A stretch of 64,000 nt of DNA from JAGVSV01 sp050952845 (GTDB lineage Bacteria > Bacillota > Clostridia > Christensenellales > Aristaeellaceae): contig JBMNLP010000001.1 in the NCBI GenBank assembly GCA_050952845.1, positions 1,302,001-1,366,000 on the forward strand. The letters run 5' to 3'. Below the pieces are notes generated by a model. It worked only from the letters and a program-made list of their open reading frames with translations. It was not told the DNA's origin and searched no databases. Below, piece by piece: positions 23,252-32,364 of this stretch. Each line of letters opens with the position of its first letter. The first letter of the stretch is position 1. A program made the translations under genes and the position numbers.

Positions 23252-24372
23252 GGTTTAACAGCCTCCAACTCATTCCTTTTAAATACCCAGGCTTTCTGGA
23301 TGCGGTAGTTGAAAAAAAAGATGGTGGTGTCGACGATGATTTTGATTAGCGTTCTATCAACGCCTGTCCAGCTGTGCAGAAAGCTGACAAGCGTGGCTGA
23401 GGTGATGAGCACACCTGTAAACAGCGCTGCGTAACGAGCTAACGAGCCCCGGGATTGTTCGATTTTGAATACCAGTGTCCTGTTCAGCTTATAGTTCACC
23501 AGCCCTGATGATATGCGGGCAATTGCGGTGGCGACTAACACCTGAAGCGATATTCCCCATAGCACAGGTTGGCCGGGATTCGACAGCAGCGGGGGCAGCG
23601 CCCATTTGTCCAGTAACGTAAAGAGCAGCAGGTCAATCCCTGTGGATACAAACCCCGACGAAGCAAATCGGATAAAGTTGCCGAACAGCTGTCGATATAT
23701 GCGCATCGAATCATGGAAAGGCCGGAAATGGGTGCCCTTGTTTTCTTCAATGTATATCGTATGGATTGGCACGATGCGAAAGGGGATGTGCTCGTTTGAG
23801 CAATAGATCAGCATGTTCATTTCGTACTCGAACCGGTCTCCCGGTACGCTTCTCAAAAAGGGGATCATCTGCGCTGAAAAACCGCGCAGGCCGGTTTGAG
23901 TATCAGGCAGCCATGTGCCATACAGCAAAGCAAAGAAAAAGGTCGTCAACCGGTTGCCGGCGCGGCTTTTAAACGGCACATTATGTTGTGAAAAATCGCG
24001 GGAACCCAGGATTAACCCGCTCTCTGTATTCTCAACCAACAGTGAAGCTACCTTCAGCACATCCTCGGCGGTGTGCTGGCCATCCGAATCTGCTGTCACT
24101 ACACCGGGGGCGTCGCGGTAATGCTCCGCTATATAAGCCATGCCGTGCTTCAGTGCATGTCCTTTTCCACGGTTTACCGCATAGCCAATTACAGTGCAGC
24201 CCTCCATCCTGGCTGTTTCAGCAAACAAATCCTGATAATCAGGCCCCGAGCCATCATCAACTATAAGGATGCGGTGAAACCCGCTACGGACTAGATCATC
24301 TACATAGGCGGGCAGGAGATGGTTGGGATGCAGTGAGGGGATGAGGACAACCACGTCATGGGGTGTTGGCAT
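23248..24372 (-). CDS. GT2 glycosyltransferase fused to a GtrA-type flippase domain
   Basis: The 374-residue protein combines two units. Residues 1-225 are a DPM1-like family-2 glycosyltransferase (VLIPSLHP, LIVDDGS near 35-41, VTADSDGQH with the metal-binding D-x-D, TQTGLRGFSAQ). Residues 240-370 are a four-helix GtrA-like membrane domain ending in NYRIQKAWVF. DPM1-like enzymes load a sugar on undecaprenyl phosphate and GtrA proteins are thought to flip it; fusion puts both steps in one protein. Sugar identity is not readable. Confidence 0.88.
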   Translation of the reverse strand: MPTPHDVVVLIPSLHPNHLLPAYVDDLVRSGFHRILIVDDGSGPDYQDLFAETARMEGCTVIGYAVNRGKGHALKHGMAYIAEHYRDAPGVVTADSDGQHTAEDVLKVASLLVENTESGLILGSRDFSQHNVPFKSRAGNRLTTFFFALLYGTWLPDTQTGLRGFSAQMIPFLRSVPGDRFEYEMNMLIYCSNEHIPFRIVPIHTIYIEENKGTHFRPFHDSMRIYRQLFGNFIRFASSGFVSTGIDLLLFTLLDKWALPPLLSNPGQPVLWGISLQVLVATAIARISSGLVNYKLNRTLVFKIEQSRGSLARYAALFTGVLITSATLVSFLHSWTGVDRTLIKIIVDTTIFFFNYRIQKAWVFKRNELEAVKP

Positions 24373-24397
24373 GTGATCACTCCGATTCTTGTTGTTC

Positions 24398-25897
24398 TTA
24401 CAGAAGCACGGTATCCAGATAATCGCGCAGCAAGGGGGATAGGTCTTCCTGCATGAAATCGTTTAACAACGTTTCAAAATCCTGCCTTGTAGCTAAGCGG
24501 AACGAGAAACGGTGCACATACTCCTTCAGAAAGGAATCTACTTTGCCATTTGTCATCAGGTCGACAGCTTGTAACGCTGCAGCACCCCGTCCGTACACGA
24601 CGCTGGTATATTCAGCCATGTTGGCAAACAGGTCAAGCGGACTGCCGGGCGTGATGCCTGGTCGGATGTTTTCGCGCATCGGTGCATCGATACGATGAGC
24701 AACGAGGCTGTCATATGCTGCCAAACCATGGATATGGCGCACATAGCTCATCATCGCATGCTCGCTAACGGCTTCATCCTGCCAAGGATGCCTGTATTGG
24801 TCCGACCCGACAAGCGCGTAAAACCACTGGTGGGCTGTTTCATGGGCAATGACAAGCTCCAGCATGTCTTCAAGGCCTGGTGCGGCATAATCCCTGTTGA
24901 TGAGGACAAAACAGGCATACTCCACGCCTGCGAATGGGATGGGGGTCATGAACACCGTGTATACAGGATAGGGGTATAGCCCATAAATATCATTATAAAA
25001 CGACAGAGCATCTTTCGCAAACCGTAGTGCCTGGCGCGCGGTCTGACTGTTATGGGCATAAGCACGAATTTGTGTATGTTCGACCTGTGTCGTGGCAATG
25101 TCCAGGTTTTGAGCGACAGCAAACGAGAAATCGCGCACGGCCAGCGCCTTGCAGGTAAACTTGCCCCTTGTTTTTTGGACAGGAGCCCCAGCGAGAAGCT
25201 GAAATCCCTCAGGCAGCGCAATGGTAACTGAATAGTTGGCGCACTCGGACACAAAGGGATCGCCAACAGGCAGGTACGGATCAGTGCGCCATACGCCGTC
25301 TTCGTATACAGACAGAATGGGCAAGCTATTGCCAAAAAGCCAAACATCGTTCGTCCGGCCAAAGCGGCTCAGACATTCAGGCACGAACAGCACCATCCGC
25401 AACGCCAGGGTGCCAGATGTGCCTGGAGCGATGTCTCCAGTATCCGCCCGAAGAACCGTCATCGCTGCGTCATCAAAGGAGACGGGGATGGGGGTGCTAT
25501 TCCAGGTGACATCGTGAAGCAGCAGGCGGCCAGGAGAGAAGCCGTAGGGGTAACACAAATCAAACAATTCTTCCGATGCAGCAGGGCTGGTTTCCCTGCT
25601 GTGGTATGCGCCGGGATAGGTCCTGATGACAACATCCTGCCATGTGTCCGGCGTGCGGTTTGTCAGCTTCAGGGACATCGACACAGACAGCGTGCTGTCC
25701 TGAGGGTTTAGCTTCAAATCAAACGTGTAATCGTCCAGTCCCTTTGCTGCGTCAGATAGCGGCTGGTAAGCCGTGTCGGTAGGGGGGAGGTAATCCAGCA
25801 GCGGAACGGCGACGGCAGTCAACAACGCTACCGCCATCGCCAGCGTTGGTAATGATTGCCTAAAAAACAGCCTGAGCTTTTCAGTACGGATATGCAA
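24398..25897 (-). CDS. M1-family membrane-anchored zinc metallopeptidase
   Basis: The 499-residue aminopeptidase-like protein has an N-terminal membrane anchor (about 14-35), a beta-rich N-terminal domain (50-260) and a gluzincin catalytic site HETAHQ (near residue 352) followed about 19 residues later by the third zinc ligand Glu in DEAVSE. The domain is shorter than classical aminopeptidase N (about 850). The exopeptidase GxMEN motif appears as AGVEYACF, so exact specificity is uncertain. It is the first gene of the seven-gene operon, 25 nt before GT2-GtrA. Confidence 0.85.
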   Translation of the reverse strand: MHIRTEKLRLFFRQSLPTLAMAVALLTAVAVPLLDYLPPTDTAYQPLSDAAKGLDDYTFDLKLNPQDSTLSVSMSLKLTNRTPDTWQDVVIRTYPGAYHSRETSPAASEELFDLCYPYGFSPGRLLLHDVTWNSTPIPVSFDDAAMTVLRADTGDIAPGTSGTLALRMVLFVPECLSRFGRTNDVWLFGNSLPILSVYEDGVWRTDPYLPVGDPFVSECANYSVTIALPEGFQLLAGAPVQKTRGKFTCKALAVRDFSFAVAQNLDIATTQVEHTQIRAYAHNSQTARQALRFAKDALSFYNDIYGLYPYPVYTVFMTPIPFAGVEYACFVLINRDYAAPGLEDMLELVIAHETAHQWFYALVGSDQYRHPWQDEAVSEHAMMSYVRHIHGLAAYDSLVAHRIDAPMRENIRPGITPGSPLDLFANMAEYTSVVYGRGAAALQAVDLMTNGKVDSFLKEYVHRFSFRLATRQDFETLLNDFMQEDLSPLLRDYLDTVLL

Positions 25898-26097
25898 TCA
25901 CCTTTCCCAGATAACTTCGTTTGCAGATGCCCGGCAGGGGCATGCCTATCATAGCCTGTTCTGTGATGAAAGTAAATTAACCTTGGATTTTGTTTACAAT
26001 CCAACGACTGCATACTGCATGATATAGCATTTTGTAGCTGATGTTGAAACATTGCGGTGCATCGGATATACTCATCAAAAAGCAAGGAGTATTTGCC
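25898..26097. promoter_or_regulatory. Divergent intergenic region between M1 peptidase and GNAT genes
   Basis: It holds a plausible minus-strand promoter for the envelope operon (TTTACT, 17-bp spacer, TATGAT). A perfect 7-bp inverted repeat TTGGATT/AATCCAA lies at 25983-25989 and 25998-26004, a possible operator. AAGGAG at 26084-26089 serves the acetyltransferase. No other feature was seen. Confidence 0.4.
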
Positions 26098-27240
26098 ATG
26101 ACAGAGTATACCATTGCCGCAGCTGCTGACGAGAAAGACATCGTCGATTTTGCCAACTATGTGTTTAGCCAGGCACACAGGCCACATGATTTCAAGACAC
26201 TACTGCCCAAGGTATACGGACAGGCTGGCTTTGCTGATCACCACGTTATTGCTAAGCAGGAAGGCAAGGTGGTGGGTCTTGTCGGAGTGCTGCCATTTGA
26301 CTTGAAGGTAATGAACGGACATACTCTGAAAGGTGGCTATGTTGGCAGCGTTTCCGTGCACCCATACCATAGAGGTGAAGGGCATATGAAAAAGCTCATG
26401 GATATGGCGGTAGCGCGCAGCAAAGCGATGGGAATGGATTTTATGGCGCTGGGTGGCCAACGGCAGCGGTATCGTTATTTTGGTTTTGAGAATGGCGGCA
26501 CTACGCTATTGTTCTGGATAACCCGCAACAACATACAGAAGGAGTTCAATGGCAGAGACAGCACCAACATCGCTTTTGTTCAGCTCTCCAACGATGAGGC
26601 GCTGACTGACGCAGCGTTCCGGCTGCAACAGCAGGAAATCATGACCGGTGTACGCAGACGAAAGGAGTTCATTACCATTCTGGAAAGCTGGGAAGGCAGT
26701 GGTTATGCTGTGATGGAAAACGGGCGTTTTACCGGCTATCTGTATGCGCGCGATGACGAAGTGCCAGAGTGGGTTCTGTATGACCCCGGCATGATCGGCG
26801 TTGTCCTGGACGCCTGGATGGCAGCCAAGAGTCTGTCCAGCATTCGGATCGAAGCACCTTTGCATGCGAAACAGCGCATTGCGGTGCTTGAACAATTCGC
26901 CGAGGGCTATGAGCTCACCGGTGCAGGCATGTACCGTATTCTAAAATGGCAGAAGGTGCTGGAGGCGCTGCTACAGTTCAAATGTGCCATGCAGGGCGAT
27001 CAGGGCGATATCGACGGCGCAGCCGTGCTGGAGGTAATCGGCGAGGGGCGGTTCCGACTGCAGGTGTCAGGGGGCCAAGCCAGCGTTACCCTCACGGAGG
27101 AATCGCCAGATATCAGCGTCACAAATACCCGCGCTGTTGCCCAGCTCCTGTCGTGGCCTGCTGCGATGACGGTTGAACATCCTGTGCTCAGGCGTTGGTT
27201 GCCGCTGCACATTCATGTTCCGGCTGCCGATCGTTTTTGA
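26098..27240 (+). CDS. Eis-like GNAT N-acetyltransferase
   Basis: About 380 residues. The N-terminal GNAT domain shows the acetyl-CoA loop in VGSVSVHPYHRGEGHMKKL (82-100) and a GGQRQRYRYFGFE segment common to Eis-type enzymes. The middle is a second GNAT-like fold, and the C-terminal ~100 residues resemble the sterol-carrier-like domain of Eis. Eis proteins acetylate amines, including some aminoglycosides, but most relatives have unknown substrates. The ATG at 26098 follows AAGGAG by 8 nt; the frame is open further upstream without a ribosome site. Confidence 0.8.
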   Translation: MTEYTIAAAADEKDIVDFANYVFSQAHRPHDFKTLLPKVYGQAGFADHHVIAKQEGKVVGLVGVLPFDLKVMNGHTLKGGYVGSVSVHPYHRGEGHMKKLMDMAVARSKAMGMDFMALGGQRQRYRYFGFENGGTTLLFWITRNNIQKEFNGRDSTNIAFVQLSNDEALTDAAFRLQQQEIMTGVRRRKEFITILESWEGSGYAVMENGRFTGYLYARDDEVPEWVLYDPGMIGVVLDAWMAAKSLSSIRIEAPLHAKQRIAVLEQFAEGYELTGAGMYRILKWQKVLEALLQFKCAMQGDQGDIDGAAVLEVIGEGRFRLQVSGGQASVTLTEESPDISVTNTRAVAQLLSWPAAMTVEHPVLRRWLPLHIHVPAADRF

Positions 27241-27289
27241 TGCACACCGTCCTGTATGCTATGTCAGATGATGCCGGCATCACCTTATT

Positions 27290-27299
27290 ATATCCACAG
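27290..27299 (+). repeat. Target-site duplication of the ISAs1 element (left copy)
   Basis: ATATCCACAG is identical to 28623-28632 on the other side of the element. Removing the element and one copy restores a continuous intergenic region of about 160 bp between the GNAT and MMPL genes. Confidence 0.93.
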
Positions 27300-28622
27300 C
27301 AGGGCAATCGCTTACGGAATTGCCCCATCTGGGTTCAGCATGTTACCTCATCCTTATCATTTTGCCCCCATCACCACCTGTAGGGCATACTTGAAGTCCC
27401 ACGCACAGCGCAGCCGTTTGGACGTCATGCTGCCTTGGACTGTGGTATCGTGCTTCAGCATCTGAAGCGCAAGTTTTCTGAACATGTTTAGAATAACCGC
27501 CGCATGTCCTATGCGAATGTGCGCATCATCCTCCTTGAAAAGAACATCCAGTGTCCAATGCAGATTGTTTTCTATCGCCCAGTGACTGCGCTGCATCTGC
27601 AGGAATTCTTCAGCCGTCAGGCCTTCGCGGCTATAGATGAACCACCGGTCGCTGGAAGTGGTGGGTTTGCCCGTCTCGGTTCGTTCCGAACGGATGAGCG
27701 CTGCCCCATGCAATCCCGGCCAATCCTGACTGTTCTCATACCAGGACAAATCCGGAAACAACCAACAGGAGCGCTTTTCTATCCGACCATGATCTTTGTC
27801 CATTGTCTCATGAAATAGTCCCAAGGCTTTGAGTTCTTTTTTACTCTTCTCCTTCATCAACAGCAGACTGTTCTCACTGATTTCTTCAAACATACCGCCT
27901 TGATTTCCCTTCAATGCAAGGATATAGTCACCCTCTTTGGCCTGTATCTTGGAAACAATGGTCTTTTGCGTTCCTATCGCATCAATCGTCACCGTGCTGC
28001 CTTTGATATCAAGATCATCAAGTAATTCAGGGATCGCGGTGATCTCGTTGCTTTTCTCCTCTGTACAGCATTGCCCTAACACCAACTGAAGATCGCTGCA
28101 ATACGCTGTAATCACATGATGCGCCTTATGGGTTTCATGCTGGCTGCGACGTATGGTTTTTCCATCAATGGCGATCATATGATGTTCATCTTTTCCCCAT
28201 AGCCTCTTTTTCAGGTTTGCAAGCCATTTCTCAAAGCATTTTGTCACCGCCTCACGGTCAATCCGGCTGAATACATCACCAAATACATTATGGGAAGGAA
28301 TCCCCTTAGGCAGTTCCATATATACCTTGAGTTCCTCGTAATACGTCTGACCAAACATCATCATACCGACAAAAGTATCCGCTCCGCATAGGATCGCCAG
28401 AATCCCGATGGCTATGATCTCTTCCAGCTTATGTTTGACTGCGTTTCCTTTTCGATAGTCCGGTATTTCTGATAACAGCGCCAGGAATATCTGACTTTCC
28501 GACTTGTTGAGCTTTCTCATCCCCATCACCTCCGTATCATATATTCGCGACAGGATTGAAAACTCCTTTTGGTCATAAAAACTTAATATTTCTTAATAAT
28601 TTCGCAATAAGCGATTGCCCTG
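27300..28622 (-). mobile_element. Intact ISAs1-family insertion sequence
   Basis: 1323 bp. Both ends read CAGGGCAATCGCTTA inward (27300-27314 and inverse 28608-28622), a perfect 15-bp terminal repeat. The exact 10-bp target duplication ATATCCACAG is at 27290-27299 and 28623-28632. The transposase frame is intact. Perfect ends and duplication mean a recent insertion. It sits 18 bp upstream of the probable -35 of the MMPL exporter gene. Confidence 0.95.
27357..28520 (-). CDS. ISAs1-family transposase
   Basis: 387 residues from ATG 28520, which follows GGAGG by 8 nt; GTG 28529 and ATG 28526 are upstream alternatives. It has the N-terminal DDE_Tnp_1-associated domain and a DDE core: Asp119 (AIDGKT), Asp180 (TIDAIGTQ) and Glu330 (FKEDD), preceded by the Y/W-rich HWAIENNLHWTLDV. 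Related to the H-repeat-associated proteins. The frame is complete. Confidence 0.93.
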   Translation of the reverse strand: MRKLNKSESQIFLALLSEIPDYRKGNAVKHKLEEIIAIGILAILCGADTFVGMMMFGQTYYEELKVYMELPKGIPSHNVFGDVFSRIDREAVTKCFEKWLANLKKRLWGKDEHHMIAIDGKTIRRSQHETHKAHHVITAYCSDLQLVLGQCCTEEKSNEITAIPELLDDLDIKGSTVTIDAIGTQKTIVSKIQAKEGDYILALKGNQGGMFEEISENSLLLMKEKSKKELKALGLFHETMDKDHGRIEKRSCWLFPDLSWYENSQDWPGLHGAALIRSERTETGKPTTSSDRWFIYSREGLTAEEFLQMQRSHWAIENNLHWTLDVLFKEDDAHIRIGHAAVILNMFRKLALQMLKHDTTVQGSMTSKRLRCAWDFKYALQVVMGAK

Positions 28623-28639
28623 ATATCCACAGTTTCTAA

Positions 28640-28668
28640 TTTGCATTTCTCACCAACACCATTATAAT
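28640..28668 (+). promoter_or_regulatory. Probable promoter of the MMPL exporter operon
   Basis: The -10 TATAAT (28663-28668) is perfect; the -35 TTTGCA (28640-28645, spacer 17) is weak. The adjacent ISAs1 copy replaced sequence just upstream, so any upstream control elements may have been cut off. Confidence 0.5.
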
Positions 28669-28733
28669 ATACACATGGCCTGAAAACAGTGTTTGCAGGT
28701 TCGAAAGTATCTCAAACCGGATGGAGGTTATGT

Positions 28734-30791
28734 ATGAAACGATTCAGCGAGGCGGTTGTCCGCCATCGCCGCATGATTCTGATCGCCTCACTGATTGCCT
28801 GTGCGCTCAGCGCATATGCCATGCAAAGCGTCACCATTAACTATGACATGGCGTCTTACCTGCCCAAGGACGCACCGTCAACACAGGCATTGGCAATGCT
28901 GGATGAAGCGTTGCCCAATATGCAGGTATACCTACCTGACGTGACGCCACAGCAGGCAGTTGAAGCCAAACAGAGGCTGCTTGATATTGAGCAGGTGCAG
29001 GCTGCTATGTGGCTTGATGATATAGCAGACTTGAAAACACAGCCTTTTAACATGATTCCCGAAGCGACGTCGGCGCCGTTTTATGCAGAAGGCGGCGCAC
29101 TCATTCAGCTGACGGTGGACGCGCAGCAGAGCGCAGAGGCTTTTGCGGCCATTCGCGCGCTGTATCCGGACGCCTTGTTCAAGGGAGAGGCGGCGAATCA
29201 GGCACGGCTATCCAGCGTCACCATGGGTGAAGTTGCTTCCATCATGTACTATGTGATCCCGTTGGTGCTGATCATCCTGCTGTTGTCGACAGACCATTGG
29301 CTGGAACCGGTGTTCTTCCTGATTGTTATCAGCGTAGCTATCCTGATTAACGAGGGCACAAACATCATGCTGGGCAACATATCCTTTGTAACCCAGGCGT
29401 GTTCGGCTGTGCTGCAGCTTGCCGTGTCCATTGACTATGCTGTCTTTTTGCTGCACCGCTTCAGTGAATACCGCGACAAGGGCATGAACGCGGTAGATGC
29501 GATGAAGATGGCGATGCAGAAATCCGCTTCCGCCATTGCCTCCAGCGCCATGACGACGATATTTGGTTTCCTGGCGTTGCTGGTGATGAACTTCGGTATG
29601 GGATACGATATGGGCATCGTGCTGGCTAAGGGTGTGACGCTGAGCTACATCAGTGTGATGGTGCTGCTGCCGGCGCTGGTTATTACCTTTATCAAAGCGC
29701 TGGACAAGACGGCGCATCGCAAGCTAATGCCGTCTTTTCGATGTTTCGGCAAAGCAGTAACCAAAAGGGGCGCTGTCATCGCCATCATCGTCCTGCTGCT
29801 GCTGCCATTTGCATACCTTGGCCAGCTTCACAATGACTTTGTATACGGCTCCAGCGGCATGCATGCTGCTGGATCACCTGTGAAACAGGAAGCGATGGAA
29901 ATCGACAGGATGTTTGGCCAGACGCAGATGATGCTGTTGATGGTGCCGGAGGGCAACCCGATGAAGACGGCAAACCTGGCTGAGGAATTGAGTAACCTGC
30001 CGGTGACTGTCAGCATCACCTCCTATGCCAATACGGCTGGCGTGCAGATACCCAGGCAGATTTTGCCGGAAGCAGCTGCTAGCCAGTTTTTTGACAAGGG
30101 GTATGAACGCATCATCCTCAGCGTTTCGACAAACGAAGAAGGAAAGAAGGCTTTTCAAGCTGTTGAAGACATCCGTTCCATCGTCCAATCGTATTATCAG
30201 GACAGCTACTATATGATCGGTGAGAACGTTGTCAACTACGACCTGATGTATACCATCACGGGCGACAACCTGAAGGTTCTGTTTGCCGGCATAGCTGCCA
30301 TTGGCCTGATCCTGTTGATAACATTCAAAAATCTGAGCATACCCGTCCTATTGATATTGATCATTGAAGGCGCCATCTGGCTGAATATGTCGGTCCCTTA
30401 TTTTATGGGCGATACCATGAACTACATCGGCTATCAGATCGTCAGCTCCGTACAGCTTGGCGCAACCATCGACTACGGCATCCTGCTGACCCAGCGTTAT
30501 TTAGAAGCGCGGAAAACAATGAAGAAGAAAGATGCTGCCGCCTGGGCGCTCAGCATTGCGACCGGTTCGATACTGCCGCCAGTCATGATCCTGACAATCG
30601 CGGGCTATGCGCTGAGCATTGTTGTATCCTCCAACGGCGTTATCAGCCAGATGGGGGAGATCATTGGCCGTGGCGCCTTTATTTCGGGCTTCATGGTGTT
30701 GTTTGTGCTGCCACAGGTGCTGATGTGGTTTGATAGTTTGATTCAAAAAACTTCGCTGTCCAGATGTAAGGAGAAGAAAGAAAATGCATAA
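28734..30791 (+). CDS. MMPL/RND-superfamily exporter
   Basis: 685 residues from ATG 28734 (GGAGG 8 nt upstream). It has two MMPL repeats, each with a leading helix, an extracytoplasmic loop domain (about 40-165 and 380-500) and five to six helices. The paired motifs SIDYAVFLLHRFSEYR and TIDYGILLTQRYLEA carry the Asp-Tyr pair of proton-driven MMPL transporters. Family members export lipids or hydrophobic molecules. It overlaps the next gene by 8 nt and may work with the secreted protein encoded there. Confidence 0.9.
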   Translation: MKRFSEAVVRHRRMILIASLIACALSAYAMQSVTINYDMASYLPKDAPSTQALAMLDEALPNMQVYLPDVTPQQAVEAKQRLLDIEQVQAAMWLDDIADLKTQPFNMIPEATSAPFYAEGGALIQLTVDAQQSAEAFAAIRALYPDALFKGEAANQARLSSVTMGEVASIMYYVIPLVLIILLLSTDHWLEPVFFLIVISVAILINEGTNIMLGNISFVTQACSAVLQLAVSIDYAVFLLHRFSEYRDKGMNAVDAMKMAMQKSASAIASSAMTTIFGFLALLVMNFGMGYDMGIVLAKGVTLSYISVMVLLPALVITFIKALDKTAHRKLMPSFRCFGKAVTKRGAVIAIIVLLLLPFAYLGQLHNDFVYGSSGMHAAGSPVKQEAMEIDRMFGQTQMMLLMVPEGNPMKTANLAEELSNLPVTVSITSYANTAGVQIPRQILPEAAASQFFDKGYERIILSVSTNEEGKKAFQAVEDIRSIVQSYYQDSYYMIGENVVNYDLMYTITGDNLKVLFAGIAAIGLILLITFKNLSIPVLLILIIEGAIWLNMSVPYFMGDTMNYIGYQIVSSVQLGATIDYGILLTQRYLEARKTMKKKDAAAWALSIATGSILPPVMILTIAGYALSIVVSSNGVISQMGEIIGRGAFISGFMVLFVLPQVLMWFDSLIQKTSLSRCKEKKENA

Positions 30792-31752
30792 AATGAAAAG
30801 TTTACTGGTGGTTACACTGGTGCTGCTGATGTTGGTTTCGTCGGCGCAAGGAGAGTTATTCAAGGATGAAATTGTGTATGCGAAGCTAAGTGCTACCGGC
30901 GCAGTGCAGGGCGTCTACATCGTCAATGCCTTTGAAACCGACGAGCCGAGCGAGATTGTGGACTATGGAACATATGATAGAGTCACCAACCTCAGCGATA
31001 CACAACCGCTATCATACACCGAAGGTGCGGTATCCTGCCAAATTGAACCCGGCCGTTTCTTCTACCAGGGCGACGCTCCGGCAAAGGACCTGCCCTGGTT
31101 GATCGACATCAGCTATCAGTTAGATGGTAAAGCCATTGAGCCTGACCGGTTGTCTGGCGCGACAGGTGAACTGGAGGTTTTGCTCAATATCAAAGTTAAT
31201 GAATCCATGGCTGACCTGGCGGCAACCAGTGCGCTGCAGATTACGGTATCCTTTAACAGTGCAAACACCCGGGCTATCGAGGCGGAAAAAGCAACAATCG
31301 CCTGGGCTGGTGGCAATCAAACGCTTGCCTATGTGCTGCTGCCCGGCGCTGGTGCGTCGTATGTAATCAAAGCGAAGGTTACCGACTTTTTCATGCCTGG
31401 CATGCAGTTTGCCGGTGTCCGCATGGCCATGGATGCTGATATGTATAAGCAGGCGGCCCTGAAGCAGCTGGAAGGAACGGCATTTGCTGCAACAGCCGGC
31501 AACATGCTGGACAACTTCATCAAAGGGATACAGAACACTCCGATCCGATCGTTTACTGACGAGCGCAACGAGAGCATACGGTCTGTGCAGTATGTGATGA
31601 TCACTGAGGAATTGCACCAAAGGCTGACGAAGAACCGGCAGCTGCCATGCCAGATGAGCAGCAGCAGGAAACCATCTGGACAAGATTCCTTGCGTTGTTC
31701 AAGGGATGAATTGTCCTCTTGCAGTGATTTGGCTTTATCAGCCGTTGTATAG
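30784..31752 (+). CDS. Secreted protein of unknown family, C-terminus shifted by a likely 1-nt deletion
   Basis: The 322-residue reading has a signal peptide (1-24, cleavage after AQG) and a beta-rich mature part. I do not recognise the family. After SVQYVMITE (near 31605) the frame becomes basic and Cys/Ser-rich, unlike the rest. Another frame through the same DNA continues GIAPKADEEPAAAMPDE... and ends TIWTRFLALFKG at a TGA at 31707-31709, a far more natural acidic linker and amphipathic tail. One missing base near 31605-31610 explains both. It overlaps the MMPL gene by 8 nt, so it is probably an accessory subunit. Confidence 0.7.
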   Translation: MHKMKSLLVVTLVLLMLVSSAQGELFKDEIVYAKLSATGAVQGVYIVNAFETDEPSEIVDYGTYDRVTNLSDTQPLSYTEGAVSCQIEPGRFFYQGDAPAKDLPWLIDISYQLDGKAIEPDRLSGATGELEVLLNIKVNESMADLAATSALQITVSFNSANTRAIEAEKATIAWAGGNQTLAYVLLPGAGASYVIKAKVTDFFMPGMQFAGVRMAMDADMYKQAALKQLEGTAFAATAGNMLDNFIKGIQNTPIRSFTDERNESIRSVQYVMITEELHQRLTKNRQLPCQMSSSRKPSGQDSLRCSRDELSSCSDLALSAVV

Positions 31753-31785
31753 CTGGGTGAAGAATGCAATGGACGGTAAGGCAAC

Positions 31786-32364
31786 GTGAAAGACAAGGAT
31801 CGATCAGCCGATGCGTTTGAGCGCGTGGTTGCGCCATATGAGAGGCAGGTATACTTTATTTGTCTGAGGGTATTGGGCAACCCTCAGGACGCACAGGACT
31901 GTGCGCAGGATGCCATGCTGCGCGCTTTTCGTGCGTTTTCAACTTTCCGCGGCGATGCTGCCGTATCCACGTGGCTGTACACCATTGCCAACCGTGCCTG
32001 CACCGATTTTATCCGGAAGAAAAAAGTCGCGGTATCGTATGAAGCCATGGTGGAAGCAGGCTGGGACGCAGCAAGTGACACGCCAACTCCCTATCAACAG
32101 CTTGAGGAGAACGAACGCAAGCGGCTGCTGGTCAGCGCGCTGAAGCAACTACCGGATGAACAACGGCGTGCTGTTATATTTGTGGACATACAAGGCTTGG
32201 ATTATAGTGAGGCGGCGCAGGTTCTTCGCTGCCCGGTTGGAACGCTGAAAAGCCGCTTGAACCGGGCAAGAAACAACCTGCGAAACATTTTACTGCATAT
32301 GACGGAACAAATTCCCGCATCCACACGACCAAATAACGAGAGGAGGGAAGCCGATGAACTGTGA
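31786..32364 (+). CDS. ECF RNA polymerase sigma factor
   Basis: The 192-residue sigma-70-family protein has region 2 (FERVVAPYERQVYFICLRVLGNPQDAQDCAQDAMLRA..., about 12-80) with the -10-contacting STWLYTIANRACTDF. Region 4 (about 115-175) has LPDEQRRAVIFVDIQGLDYSEAA and GTLKSRLNRAR, the recognition helix. There is no region 1 or 3, as in ECF factors. The start is GTG 31786. Its 3' end overlaps by 11 nt the gene of a zinc-finger protein that must be its anti-sigma factor. Confidence 0.93.
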   Translation: MKDKDRSADAFERVVAPYERQVYFICLRVLGNPQDAQDCAQDAMLRAFRAFSTFRGDAAVSTWLYTIANRACTDFIRKKKVAVSYEAMVEAGWDAASDTPTPYQQLEENERKRLLVSALKQLPDEQRRAVIFVDIQGLDYSEAAQVLRCPVGTLKSRLNRARNNLRNILLHMTEQIPASTRPNNERREADEL

